Source: Nautilus pompilius (lineage: Eukaryota > Mollusca > Cephalopoda > Nautilida > Nautilidae). Taken from it: DNA of 64,000 bases. Shown here one piece after another: positions 1-12,260 of the stretch. Position numbers and translations under genes: made by a program. The stretch is taken from the NCBI GenBank assembly GCA_018389105.1, contig JACATO010002189.1, positions 645,001-709,000 of the forward strand, in the 5' to 3' direction. The notes below the pieces were generated by a model. It was not told the origin of the DNA and ran no database searches. It worked only from the letters and a program-made list of their open reading frames with translations. Within the stretch, counting starts at the first letter, position 1. Each line of letters begins with the position of its first letter.

Positions 1-237
1 TCCTCATAATGAAGGCTACACGCCAGTAACCTCTGACCTGGTCTATTTTTTAAAAAAAGGATTATAATTTCCGACTAAATACTATCTCTGACAAATGAGG
101 TTGGGGCCGTCTTTAACATCACGGTCCGAAATAATCCAGATTGCAGCTTCTTCTTTCTTTTTTGTTTTTTTTAAGTGAACAAAAGAAATCTCGGTTTTCG
201 AAACCAGTACAGAGACAAGTTCGAGTGTGACTTACAC

Positions 238-502
238 CTCATACACAGCAGCCAGGTGGCGCTGACGTTGGAACACGGAGAAAGAACTTTGGTTTCTATT
301 TCCGCGCGTCTGTCGATCTCCGCCATGTGAATACCACACTGCTCGCTGGAGAAGTTATACTGATAAGCGTGGCAAATCTGCTCTTCCATCATGGCATGCT
401 GGCAAATCAACTGGCAACCGCTCATGTTAACCTTTTCTTCAAAGGTCAGTCTCCCGCCCGGGTCCATGCACGTGTTTATGCTGCTTCTCTTAATGCAGCT
501 CC
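238..502 (-). CDS. Lectin gene exon: cysteine-rich PAN/apple-like domain
   Basis: The exon opens with two bases completing an Arg codon and then reads SCIKRSSINTCMDPGGRL and so on. Cysteine spacing and the CHAYQYNFSSEQCGI segment resemble PAN/apple domains, which mediate protein or glycan contacts. The acceptor cag lies at 503-505 and the donor gtgtaag at 231-237. It ends two bases into a codon, so at least one more exon lies left of the window. The domain name is inferred from the pattern only. Confidence 0.7.
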
Positions 503-3500
503 CTGGTTATATATAATACATCAATAAAATTATAACGTGGAAAAAATCAATATAAAACAATGCGAGCCTAGAATGGTCCGACATTATATATACACGAGTT
601 GATTACTACTCTCAGAATCTATAAAAATAAGGCATAAGGATTTCGCTAGTGGGTGATGTATGGAAATTGAAAACGAAAAGGTTCCTCTTGGAGAAACTTA
701 ACGATTTGAAAGTGACAAGTTTCAATTCCACTATTTAGATTCAGTTTAATATGGATTACGCGTCTTTGGCACCGCGTTGGTGATAAATGATTACAGAGAA
801 ATCAATAATTTTCGACATTCTTTAGTGATAAATACTGTGATAAAATGCAATCAAGTGGTCGCAGCTGATTGTTGCATCTTCTTTTACTGTTGGTTCCCGT
901 TAATTGTATGCAGGTCCTTGGCATAATAATAATTCGAGCAGGATAGATTTTCGAAACTGCAGCTCATGCTGCGTAAACTTGAAGCATGAAGACTGTCAGA
1001 TTGTCGGTTGTGAACCCGTTTAGATTTTCCCACAGAATTTGCAATTGTTTCGTTAGTTGCCGCTGCGAAACTAGCCTTGGTCTTTGTCTGTATCTTGCCT
1101 TCCAAAGATGCTTCCATTCCGCAATATTACAAGCTGCAGCGGTTCCGGATGACCGACGTGTTTGAAGATATGGTCATTACGTAGATCTAATTCAGGCAGA
1201 GAAGTGTACTCTGAAGGATGGATATGTAACCGACGAAATTTACTGCCCGTCAATGATTCCAAAATCCGTTTCAACTTTACAGAAAATACTCGCTTACACC
1301 ATTGCCTCGTGGACACCGTGCTGTGAGTCCAGAGAATGTACACTGATGAAGTTTTATACTTCCCAAATCAAATCGAATCCAATCACTATTTGCAGAAGTG
1401 AATGTTTTAGATCGATGTTTTAACCATATTCACACATTATTTGGGAAAAGTGTTTGCAGTATGAAACGTTTCTTGTATCACTTGACATTCTGAAAATCTG
1501 CATCTGACTCGAGATCATTCGATCCACGTAGCGACGAAGAGATGCGTTTGATATTCTATCATGATTTTATGTGTCCGCGCGATTCGCAAGAGCGCCCGGT
1601 CCATTGCTGGGTCTTTGTTGCATAACAACCTAAGACGTCGTTTCTCTAAATAGTTTAGCTCCCGTCCCACAACAGAGAAGGGACTCACTCACACCCTTAA
1701 CTCCCTCTTGTGACCTATTTCCCACTTTCAAACAGAATGACAAACAGTATAAATGTACAAATTATGTTTGCTGATAAGCCGAATAAATACATAAAATATC
1801 AAATACAAATGTATTTTTTTTTTTAAAAAAGGAAACAAACAAATTGCAGGATTTTAGAAACGCAGGCCCGAGGTTCCATATTTGTTGGAGACGATCATTT
1901 TAAGATTCTCCGGGGATCCCCGAGACGGCTGAGCTCGACAGAGGCGGGTCACAATCACACTGGATGCTAATTCAACAGGAAACGGAGGGAGAACATGTCT
2001 CCATCCATTTTACAAACAATAAAAATAGAGTCCTACACCCGTTCCCGAATCCAGATTGGATTTTACAAAAATAAATTGTGGCCCAAACTTTCCCTCCTCA
2101 GAACAAGGACACACAGAGAGAGTCCAGCCAGGATAAACCTACCCCTCCTGCGGGCAATACGAAGGAGTTTGGATAGCCCGCTGCTCTCGCTAGGCTGAGG
2201 TACACTCTAAACAAAAACATAGGCCGAAATAAGACCTCACTTGTAAACAGCTGAGACGGCCGGTCGTGAAACCGATCCAGCTACACCCACATACATATGC
2301 AACTTCACACACACCCCTAAACACCGCACAACACCAAAAAAAAAAAAAAAGATTCTCCGGGGATCCCTGAGACGGCTGAGCTCGACAGAGGCGGGCCACG
2401 ATCAACGCAGACGGTACCTCAGTCGGCTCGCCACCCGCCACTGGAGAAGCCGGAAATCCATCTGCAACGAATTCACTCCTCCAAACGCCCTTTTTGTTTC
2501 GGCGAGCGCGAACTTCGCGAATCCTTTCGTCTTGCCAATCACCTCCTCGTTGTCACGGTGCGTGGAGATCTCGTCTTTCGGGGGGGGGACTACGATCCGG
2601 TGGCAAACGTGTCGGCCAGATCCCTCGAAGCGCAATTTACGAAGAAACGACCCCCGTCCGCTGAAGCAATCTGCTCGAACATGATCTCGAGCGCATTCTG
2701 GACAAAGCTCCATAACCGCAGAATTGCCCTCACTGCATCCTCGCCGTCATCGTTCTCGCCTTCGACGCTCTCCTCTACGATGCCTCAGGACGCCTTAAGC
2801 GCGTGGCCCGCACTTGTGGTTCCGACCGCAAGGTTGGCCGTGGTGAGGGATTTGGCAAAGTGCTGCCAGGCAAGTACCTCGATCAGCACTTTCGCGCTGC
2901 ATCATAATGCGGGCGATCGGGCCCATGAAGTTCTGCATTCTCCCCTCACTCGATCACTCGTAGATATCCATGGTAACAGATGTAGCGCTTGCTAATCATG
3001 ATGAACTGGTAGCAGCCCAGAATCCCGTACTCCGGAATACATTTCGTCACCACCACATCCAAGTCCTTCTGACGGTCCTGGGCAACCTTCGGCTCTGTAA
3101 AGAAGGGGGAACTGCCATGAAGCGCTTGCTTCACGACCCCCATCTTGCAGAACTAATCTGACTTCTGCTTGTAGGTCTCTGGATGGAGGGGGGGTCTCCT
3201 CAGCTCCGTCCTCGAAATGCCGCTGAAAGTATGAGAATGTTCTTGCCGTCGCCCGGGAACTCAGAGAACTTCGGACAGCACTTTGGCAGGCCGGCTCCGC
3301 CGCCACGACACCGTTCCCAGCACGGAAACGAACATTTCAGATAGACCTGTGCAATGCACACAGTAATGTAGCCGTCCCCAAACACTTTAAAAAAACACTC
3401 TACTATCGTGTAAACGTAGGCAAACAATGATCGAGATTCAGTGTAGAGAATAAAAAGATAGAAACTAAAATGGAATAATCATCGATAGCGCGCACTATTT

Positions 3501-6500
3501 GTAGGCGCGGAGCCTCGCAAACAAACAACCAATGTCATAGCAGACTCCTGCTGCTGAGTTTCGCCGACAACGTTGTTGGAGACAGTCACCGTGGGATGCT
3601 TGAACACTAGTAACCAAATGACAAAAAAAAATTCACGTTACCTAGAAAGTGACAGATACTATACACGATGGCACAAATTAAAATCCAACCGCATCAATTG
3701 CGAATTTGACTTCCACGATTCTTTACCGATATTGGACATTTAAATTATTGAATCTAGAGAAAGGAATAGGCGGCATCGTTTATCCGTTTCCCTCCTGTTC
3801 TTAGTCATATTAGATGCTTCCCCACCTGAATGAGCTCCTTCCATGTTAAACTCCCAACATCCTCAAGTAAAAGTCTTCGTTAAATCTGATTGACTTAGAA
3901 AAACCAGAAGACTGTTTATATGACATTTATTATTCATACTTAATGTCTTGTAAATAAGAAAACAGAAAAACAATGAGTACATAAACAGGATTCTCTGGAC
4001 CATATATAAGCATTAAATTTTTAAAAAAATATTTTTAAAGGCTCTTCGTTATTCAGTATACACTGCCTGCCCACAAAATTGGAAAATAGCGTAGTAAGAC
4101 CACAGATGTCTCGGTCGAATGACAAGTTCAGCATGTAGTAACACGGATTACACATATATCAGAAGACACCATCTGGTATTTCTAATGATTGGTCCAAGAA
4201 CACAACGCCATGGGTTGTTGGTCAGGAGAAGGTAGTTCATGGCAGTTGCTTGAAGGTACAGAAATGTAGAGGCTGAGCTGGCCAGGAAAGATGTGAAGCT
4301 ACATTCATGTTCTGTAAAGTTATCCGGCACAATACGGTCCGGATAACTGGTGTCGATGCCATCCTAAAATATCCTATACGTTCGCATCTTTTCATGTTTC
4401 ATTCAAAGCAAAAACATGATCTGTCTTGCCTCACTCCCTTGGCTTTCCTACTACGAAGACTTCAAAAACGACAGCAGACTTACTCTATTTTTCTTCGTAG
4501 TAAAAATTAGATTTTCGCACAGGCGACCTGCTATCAGCCCCAAATACAATTTCCTGGGACAATGTTCGAGTGAAAACAGGTCCGTCTTCTCCACTGTTTA
4601 TCTTTTGAGATTTAGACTGCTATAAAACGTCTGATCACGTTGCCCGAATCTGTGGGTTCGATCTGACGAGGCATTGCTCCGCAAACACTGCTATGGCAGA
4701 AATAACCGGGAGAGGGATGAGCATGTTGGCCGGTGTATTGAGGAGCGAGGCAGCTGTGGGGCACACACTATCATACTTCTTCTGCGGTCATTAACACCCT
4801 TCTGCTTTTCTCTGACGTCACGTGACCATTTAAAGCCGGATACCTATTTTGGTTATGAAAAAATTTTCTTTTAATTTCACTTCGATCTCTAATTTTTTTT
4901 TCTAAGCCGGAAGCACATTTTTCTGCAAAATTGTTTTGTTTTTTTTTAAATTTTTATCTTTATTAACAAAATTAAAAATGGGAGATCAGGGGTCGGTCTT
5001 AAACTTCTATTTTCCAAAGCTAACAAAGAGGAAAAAAGGGTATCTCACTTTGCTGCTTCATGCAGATAAAAGGATAAGTCTTCTCGCAAGCAGTTGACTT
5101 CCACTTTCCACTCTCAATGTCTCCCCTCACGCATGCCATACATTCCCGTGGTTTGTCGCCGCCACTCCACAAGGGGTCGGGTCCCAGTTGACTACAATCC
5201 GCCCACCTGTACTGACAACTACTTGAAGCATGTAAGCCTATCCAGTAGTCCGTGTTCCTGTTATTTAAAAAAGTAATTAGCAAAATTAAACTTTAAAAAT
5301 AAGAAAAACGAAGCACCTATATATTTTTTTAGGTTTATAAGACATCCACTGTACACATTAAAATTAAATATTTCATTGATTTTTTAACGAGACAAACCGG
5401 CGTAAGAGTTATTTCCCTTGATATGCGAGTTAAATAATCTCGGCACAGCATCACTTAAGGGAGTATAGGATTGTACTGAGTAACACAAGCGATAACGGAA
5501 GCACCAATTAGATTTTTTAAATTTCCATTTTAACGAGTAAATACGGACTCTTTGTGGTTCAAACTCGTGATTGTGACAGCCATTGCCTATCAACTGGCGG
5601 AGCGACACCTATGACCAACCGTTTGGACAATCTGCCCAACGCCACTGGGACTGATCCAGAGATTACGATCGCTGCTTCGTCAGTTGCCAGACTCTGAGAA
5701 TCCACGTGATCACGCGAGTTCTGCATAAGAAATCTAACCTCTAGTCGCGTCAACCTATTGCGCAAGAAAGCAACTCGCACACCACGGTGAAAGAAGAGAA
5801 AATTAGCTAATTATTAAAAGAATGAAGCACTTCTACTAAGATGCTCTTTTTACTTGCTCGCGAAATCCCATTAGTTGTGAAGAACGTCACGTACTGGTGT
5901 GGCTAAGCAGAAATCGTTCCATCTTTAATATGGTATTAACGTGCAGTACTGCTGTCGGAAGCGCATAACTTGGTAAGAATTAATTAGATGCTGTCACATC
6001 TCCAATTCAGCAACCGCTACTTCTGTTTTTGAAGTCCTCTTCAACAGGAAGCCATATCTCGCACAACTGCGCATGACGCCAACTAAGTTGTTTATAGCCT
6101 TTCTGTCAGAGAACTGATATTTAATTCCTTTAAATTTAAGGATAAAGGTATGTCATTATAAAAAATGCCTAAGAGTAAATAAGCCCTGCTAATGAATAAA
6201 CTTCAGTTGTTTTTTTTAAAAAAACAATAAAATATTGATTATGCTTAATATAAAATTATACAATAAATAAGCAATTATTAGAAAATATAGAAAATAATAT
6301 TTTTTTAAAATAGGTAATTCTTTTAATTAGGCAGTAGAGAGCATGAATTCAATCTTAAGCTTGCCAGATGTAATGAATTTTATCAATTTACTTGATTAGA
6401 GTCTAACAGTAGTTTGTCAGGTGTAATTCGTTGTTCTAAAGGTGGCGGTTTCTGACGTCATTACCGTTCGTGGATTTTAGAAAAATAAATATTTAAAGTT

Positions 6501-7623
6501 TTCCGTAATAGCATATAGAGTTTGTGCTTACTTAAGGTAGCCTTTCGAAATATCTCTAAAATGTCAGAGTGATTTATTTAAAATACTCGTAATAGTGCGA
6601 CCTCACCGAAAGGGTAAAACAAAAACGTCCTCAGGTGTACGAAGCTGTGTATTGCAGCTGTATTCAAACTACGGTCTTGAGAGAAGTTTTAGTTAGTTCC
6701 ATGTATAAGTCCCTGGTCGAATATACTGCGCGAGCGTGAAGTCCTTATCTCGAAAAGATGCTGATGTACCAGAATGTTACTAACTTTTGAAAATTCTGAA
6801 TGGGCCAAATAATTTTTAAATATTTATATATACTGAATTTGAAAGTTTAAGAGAAAACCTAATAGAGATTTTAAAAACAATTAGGATTTGTAATAGTGTA
6901 TGTAAGAGTGGGACATTTTTTTCCAGCCGTGTACAGTTGCTGCTACTAGGGGTCATAATTACAGATTCGCTAAACATATGAGAAAATACTATTTTTGTAG
7001 AACGCTAGAATTAGTGATGAGTGGAATAAGTTACCAACAATCGTTCGTTAGTGGAGACAGAACTAATCAACTGGAAAATCCGGTTGAGGGACCACTTGAG
7101 AAAGAAGCTTGCATAGAGTGCGGTGCTGCCAGCCTCCCTGTAAATATTATACTAAATCAAAGTAAACTATAATCACATCTTTATTTGTAAAGTAAGAAAC
7201 TGCTGACTTTCAATTCTCTTTTACGAAATGTATTCCGTACATCACCAAAACCAATTTACAGATAATCAAAGAATCCTTTCGCGTGTTTCATCCGCTTTCT
7301 GCGCTGAGAACCCCAATAATCGCATCACCGTTTCTCTACTTTCTCCTCGGCGAGCCCTTGTCACGAAGCAGTGAGCTGAGAGGACGGGGTCGAGGTGCAG
7401 GGCGGCTAGTAAGGGAAAGACAAGCAGGGTAATACTCACAGGTAACTGACCCAGTTTGTGTGGTTCTTCAGAAATTTCAGTTCTACAACGATGCGTGGAC
7501 TATTAACTGTCAGCAGCCTGAACCCCTTTTCCTCGCACGTCCGCCGAGCCTCGTTCCAGGTTGCCGGAGTGACGTGGAGATGGTATATCCTTCTCGAACT
7601 CAGAAAGCCAGAGAAAGATACAA
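238..7623 (-). CDS. C-type lectin plus PAN/apple-like domain protein (partial gene, three exons seen)
   Basis: Three minus-strand exons join with matching phases: 7440-7623, 5049-5257 and 238-502. The first two together make one C-type lectin-like domain: the TWNEARRTC start motif, then WIGL, then GKW, then a closing CEKTYPFIC. The third adds a cysteine-rich stretch (SGCQLICQ, then CHAYQYNFSSEQC) resembling a PAN/apple module. Proteins of this layout are normally secreted and bind carbohydrate or protein ligands. The classic EPN/QPD and WND calcium-sugar motifs are not evident, so sugar binding is uncertain. The signal-peptide exon upstream of 7623 was not found. The gene continues past the left edge, because the last exon ends in phase 2 at a gtgtaag donor. 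The lectin assignment is strong and the PAN assignment is tentative. Confidence 0.82.
1902..1957 (+). repeat. 56-bp direct repeat, copy 1
   Basis: The copy begins aagattctccggggatcc and continues through gagacggctgagctcgac. It matches 2349-2404 with only a few substitutions. The copies are 447 bp apart in the same orientation. They could be a segmental duplication or remnants of element ends; I cannot tell which. Confidence 0.85.
2349..2404 (+). repeat. 56-bp direct repeat, copy 2
   Basis: This is the second copy of the repeat at 1902-1957. It is preceded by a run of A at about 2335-2350 and followed directly by the GC-rich coding-like block. Confidence 0.85.
2400..3310 (-). pseudogene. GC-rich degraded coding-like block, unidentified
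   Basis: On the minus strand one frame is open for long stretches broken by single stops and frame changes. Examples are VLIEVLAWQHFAKSLTTANL, then LWSFVQNALEIMFEQI, and RFFVNCASRDLADTFATGS. GC content and CpG use are much higher than in the flanks. This looks like a decayed retrocopy or captured exon block inside the lectin intron. I do not recognise the family. It could also be non-coding GC-rich DNA whose open frames arise by chance. Confidence 0.35.
5049..5257 (-). CDS. Lectin gene exon: C-terminal half of C-type lectin domain
   Basis: The exon encodes NTDYWIGLHASSSCQYRWAD, then LWSGGDK, CMACVRG, GKWKSTACEK and TYPFICMKQQ. This is the WIGL to terminal-cysteine half of a C-type lectin domain. 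It has an acceptor cag before 5257 and a gtgaga donor below 5049. The 209 bp start with the third base of a codon and end with one base over, which fits both neighbouring exons. Confidence 0.88.
5258..7439 (-). other. Intron of lectin gene
   Basis: This is a 2.2 kb AT-rich intron between the two halves of the C-type lectin domain. I see no repeats with clear ends and no other exon. Confidence 0.6.
7440..7623 (-). CDS. Lectin gene exon: N-terminal half of C-type lectin domain
   Basis: The exon reads VSFSGFLSSRRIYHLHV, then TWNEARRTCEEKGFRLL and FLKNHTNWVSY. The acceptor follows a strong pyrimidine tract at about 7626-7660. The donor is gtgagt, reading down from 7439. It enters with two bases of a codon and ends with CT of a leucine codon, which the next exon completes with G. 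An open frame extends beyond the acceptor into a hydrophobic stretch without a Met; I treat that stretch as intron. Confidence 0.8.
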
Positions 7624-9607
7624 CTTCAAAGGAAAATGTAGCAAGAAAAAATAAAAATGCAAATGTGACAACGAGATAGTGACGTCACTCGTGACGTACA
7701 GGTATGTCAAACCCTAGTGGGAGCATCCATTGGGTCTAAGAATGTTTTGCCAAAAAATAGTCTACCCCACACCAAAAAAAAGTATGTAGAAAAGTTATTT
7801 CAGAACCCAAAAAAGATTACTTCTTTAACTAAATAAATAAAGCTTGTCTCAGATTTAAGTGAAGTGTTAAGTTTAAACAAGAATTAATTTTAAAATTAAA
7901 GACGAATGAGCTTAGATATTTTCGGACAGAATCCGCCACTGGCTTTTCACACCTGGCTGACGGTTTGGCCTGTACGTTTTTCTTGTACTGTACTGCAGTC
8001 TACAATGCAAAATGTGTGTATTCCTTGAAGTATTCTGTTACTTTTACTGGTACTACAATAACGGAGATGGTAACAATGTTTGAAAACAGTCCCCAGTAAA
8101 GAGTAATCGATAAGGTCATTAAAACTTCATTTTATGCTATTTTACATGGTGGTGAACTTCCTGGGGCAGTTACTACATTCAGTTTTGTGTGGCAAAATTA
8201 AACAGTCAATTTAGACATGGGGTGATTTTTATTTATTATTAATGCGGTGTGCAAGCGTTCAAAGAAGTCCATTTATTAATGTATTTTGATAGATTCAAGC
8301 TTTTTAATGAGGTGTGGGGGCCCAATATTTTTTGTTCCAAGGGGCCTCAATAAATTTTAATCCGCCTCTGACCCTCACCTCACAAACTTTCAAAAAACAA
8401 AAAAAAAGTAAGACGCAGTAACGGGCCGATGTAGTTTGCTTATTTAAGTCAGACTTTTGGCAATAAATAACAGGGGTTCTAGAATCTTCAACCCGAAGAC
8501 TGTGCTAGAGCTGGACGCCATCGACGAATAAAGGTTGCCTTGTGCATGCCCTTTGGTTAAGCAGGTACGATTCTTCCAACCTGAGATCGGTGGTAGACGC
8601 GTTGGATCGAAACTACAATCGAATTTCTCAAAATGGACGGGAAGACGGTCTTTAGAAGGTAAAACATGTCCCAGTCTAGCACCGGTAATGAAGCACACAT
8701 AGCCTTCAGAGATATGCGGAAGTAATTAAGCAATTGCCCTTGTGTGAAGTCCACTTCTGGAATTCCGGTTTTATTTGACTATATTTAGTAAAAAGTGAAG
8801 AGAGTTTTGTTCGAACATTTTGAAAGTTTATTCATTGAGCCATTAATAGCTGTCGGTTTTTTTTTAAAAAAATAAAATAAGCAGAGATTTTTGTATATTA
8901 GCACATGGCATTAAGAAGCAAGGAATAAAGCAATAATGGATGTGCCAGTCAATCAAAAGCAAAAGTTGTGAACATTTTCATCTATTCACAAAATCTGCAC
9001 ACCAAAAGAATACCTAGATTTCGGGGCTTTTAAAACTTATCTATCAGTCCATCAGGTTATCCTTTATTCTATCTCTTATTTTAGTTTGCAACCAGTTAAA
9101 ATTTCCTGGGAGTGTAATACAAAACACCACAAAGGAATAAAATACAAAAAAAAAAACTGTGAATTTCAAGTCTGGCTGCACAAGACCACGTCACACGTCG
9201 TGTGGACAAACTAGAGCCACAAAGAGGACGAATCAACTTGACTTCCAGTTTCGGTGTTTAAGGTAGTTTTGGAAGTAACAGGAAGCAAGTTTGCACGTTG
9301 AAACATCATATCTTATACATTAGTGGTATAAATATAATTCTTCGAAAGACTGGCCTCGAGTACCTCACAAGCTTTGTAATTTTACTTGAAGTGCCGGGTA
9401 AAACGAAAGTATACTGTTGACAAGAAATATTCCGTTTACTCCGTCTATTCATCTTTGAGAGACAAAGACTCGCATCAGTCACTTCCGTAAACGTCATATG
9501 ACGGAAGATATGACGTCATTTCTACTGTGTTATCCACAGCAACTTCAGATCTAGCGTTTTTGCACGACTCCACCTTCTTAAGACTAACTCAGCCCTTATT
9601 CAGCTCT

Positions 9608-9610
<3 letters not shown>
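7624..9610. other. Upstream region of lectin gene, mostly featureless
   Basis: The missing 5' exon of the lectin gene should lie here or beyond, but I could not identify it. Two short hAT-like termini in the same orientation sit at 7928-7941 and 8359-8370 (aatccgcc followed by actg or tctg). The second is joined to a G/C-rich stretch typical of such ends. Nothing else is recognised. Confidence 0.4.

Positions 9611-9672
<62 letters not shown>
9611..9672 (+). repeat. (GA)n microsatellite
   Basis: About 31 uninterrupted GA dinucleotides are visible directly. Confidence 0.97.
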
Positions 9673-9674
<2 letters not shown>

Positions 9675-10221
9675 TAGGGGCATAACTATTGCCTGGGAAA
9701 CACTATGTCATTGGACAGATGATCTTGATGTCATCTTTAACTTATTGTTCTTTTCCGTATCTCATCCATGAGTTGTTGTTACTGGTAAGACGCATTTTCA
9801 GAAGAGTAGGTAGGATGGCAGTAGGGTTAATTCTACATTTCCCGAAAGAAATTGTGCCGTTTGAATTATGGCGACAAACTCACTGGCCGGCTGTGGTTTG
9901 GTTGGAATAACAGTGAATAGCAACAACAGCTGACGTTTTTTGCACACAGAAACGAAAAGTAAATAAATAATAATTCAAATAAATGCTCAAATAAAAAGTT
10001 TCTTACCAAAATGTTACTTCTGAAAGTCTATAAACACAGCTTTCAAGACGTGTACTGAAACAATACAATTAAACGGAAAAACCGCAGCAGAAAATCTAAA
10101 TGAAAAGTAATAGCACTTACAGGAGAAGAAATCCAGAAGGATCCGTGTATAAGAAGTCTGTTGTAAGAGAAAATGGAAGAAATGCTTAGTAAAAATGAGA
10201 TGCAGTATTTGTATTAAGTAG

Positions 10222-10372
10222 GCACACACACACACACACAGACAGAGAGAGACACCCACACACACACATACACACACGCACACACACGCGCACACACACA
10301 TACACACACACATACATACATACACACACACGCACACACATACACACCCACACACACACACACACACACACA
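10222..10372 (+). repeat. (CA)n compound microsatellite
   Basis: About 150 bp of CA repeats are interrupted by a short CAGAGAGA block, CATA units and CGCA units. Long Cys/Val-rich open frames on the minus strand here are artefacts of the repeat. Confidence 0.97.
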
Positions 10373-11978
10373 ATATAGGAAGCCACTGCTAGTCCAATAC
10401 ACCATTTCATCTTAATTTCAAGAAGACTTTCATATTTTTGTCTGTCCCGTAAATATTCCACAGCGCTGCACCGACATCGCGAACGTCCTTACGACTGGAA
10501 GGAAACACTATATAAAATGCCATTTCGCCTTCCATCTGTTTCTCTGTTTTCTTTTATAAATATGCTAAGTATTCTTTCTAAAGTGACGTTTTCCATACGC
10601 TTTTATTGACTTGTCTATTTCCATTTTGTAAGCGAACAACAATACTCCTGCACTAAACTGTTCTAATAATGCTTCTGTCTATTTGTTTCTCTTCCTCTTC
10701 TACTTTTACATCTAACCACTCCTGTCATAGGCTTAGCTTTCCACAGCATTTCTGCTCGATCGCCTCTCTTATTGGAATTAGGGAGCAAAGCGACGAATTA
10801 TGATGAACACAGACGCCAAAGAGGCAAAAGGATTTTAAAAAATTAATTAACTCACCATTTTTTTTACCAATAGCAATTATCTTCTGTTTCGTAAAGGTGG
10901 CTAGGCAAAATACATCCGCATGCTGGTCAATCGTCAATTCGCTTTTCTCTTCTTATGTAGAGATCTTCGCAAAAGAGAATAAGATATATCTATTCGCCAC
11001 CTCATGATCAACATTCATACTTCGCCTAGTGATGTTCAGGCAATAAAGGTAAATTATTAACAATGTAAAGTAATTCCCTGCATATTAAAGCCAGTAAGCC
11101 GGATGGAGAATGATTATGTACAGTTGTTCGATAACTCATCCACTTCAGCTTGTTTAGAACAAAAGCTAATTATTTAAAGTTGCTATGTAATTAAAAGCAA
11201 ACAGAAACAATCAACCAACGAACTTTGCCGAAGGACCATTCCCTTCGTATCTAATGGATTTTTGTTGCCTTTAAGAAAAGTATGAATAAATCATTAACAA
11301 TAACATTAATAATTTACACTGAAAAGACAACAATTGCGCAGTAGATGCTATAGAAACTGTCTTTAATAATCGTGAAACATTTGGAATAAAACTGTGGCTT
11401 GAAAATCGTTAAAACATTCATTAAGTCATTCGTGATATAAAATAGGGGACTGACAGGTAGAGATGGGGGTTCACTTTCGACTCAAAAGAACCCCGGCTTG
11501 CTGGCTGCATGATATGACGTAACCAACAAAGATGCTCATGGATTCTGGTCGTGAATCATGGGAAATGGCAGAAGTTTAGAAAAACCAACCATTTTGATTT
11601 AGCGAAATGATTTCGGTCTGAAGTTCTAGCACTCGATGAAACAGGCGGTTAAAGCGACAAAATTCCGGAGATAAATGGTGAAGACAAAGCTTTTCTTCTC
11701 GGCGATCGGAAAACATGGCATCAAACGCTGCTGTCGTGGCCAGCCAAATCTTACCGCCAGAGGACGCACGAATCACGTGCTTGATCAGTCAAGGGTGAGA
11801 ACTGCTTCAAAGCTGTTTCTTTTTTATATTTTCTGTTGGTGCTACTGACTCAAGCCATATAAGGACCAGAACCAGTCACTTATGATCTCATTGGGTTTAA
11901 ATAAGTATTTTCATGTCGTTTATTAGATAAAATTAAGGGTTACTTACGAAAGGAAATTTATTTCTTACGCACAAAAAA
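10373..11978. other. Intergenic stretch, no gene seen
   Basis: This is AT-rich DNA with a CpG-richer patch at about 11580-11790. That patch is open on the minus strand over 66 codons but has no recognisable domain and no convincing splice partner. I assign no function. Confidence 0.4.
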
Positions 11979-12260
11979 TGGACCTAGTCTACTGGACTAG
12001 TAAGATTGAGTGATGGTCCCCGAGTTCGAATCCAGGTCGGTGCCTCCGTGGCATGGTTTCCTCTCGCCCTCCTTAACCAGCTGGGTCGCGTGGAATTTCG
12101 TCGGTTTCCTCTGGTTTCCTCCCACATCTAAAAATGAAGGATTTTAGCGGGAACTTTCGCTCTGGGGTCTTCCAAGCTGAAAAGTGGTCAAGCGACCCAC
12201 TCGGCATATCCCGTAACCAAAACAGGGATCCGCAACCATCGTAACCGGAGAAAGCGGACG
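11979..12260 (+). mobile_element. tRNA-derived SINE-like element
   Basis: The head resembles a tRNA: ggacctagtctactggact, followed 30 bases later by a B-box-like gagttcgaatccaggtc. The body contains tttcctctggtttcctccc and cacatctaaaaatga, a motif found again in the copy at 53525. Tail and target duplication are not clear. Internal Pol III promoter boxes of this kind define tRNA-SINEs; the family name is unknown to me. Confidence 0.65.

Larger units (their letters stand above)
503..5048 (-). other. Intron of lectin gene
   Basis: This 4.5 kb intron holds a 56-bp direct duplication (listed separately) and a GC-rich block at about 2400-3310 that looks like degraded coding DNA (listed separately). 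I see no further lectin exon in it. The stretches 510-1900 and 3430-5040 show no recognisable feature. Confidence 0.6.

Noticed and set aside
7624-7684. Hydrophobic in-frame extension of the lectin exon as a signal peptide
   Set aside because: There is no Met in frame, an upstream TGA blocks it, and a strong pyrimidine tract with an ag acceptor ends at 7624.
10014-10461. Cys/Val-rich minus-strand frames
   Set aside because: They are translations of the CA microsatellite.
11576-11776. CpG-rich minus-strand frame as a missing lectin 5' exon
   Set aside because: No signal peptide and no donor phase that fits the exon at 7440-7623.
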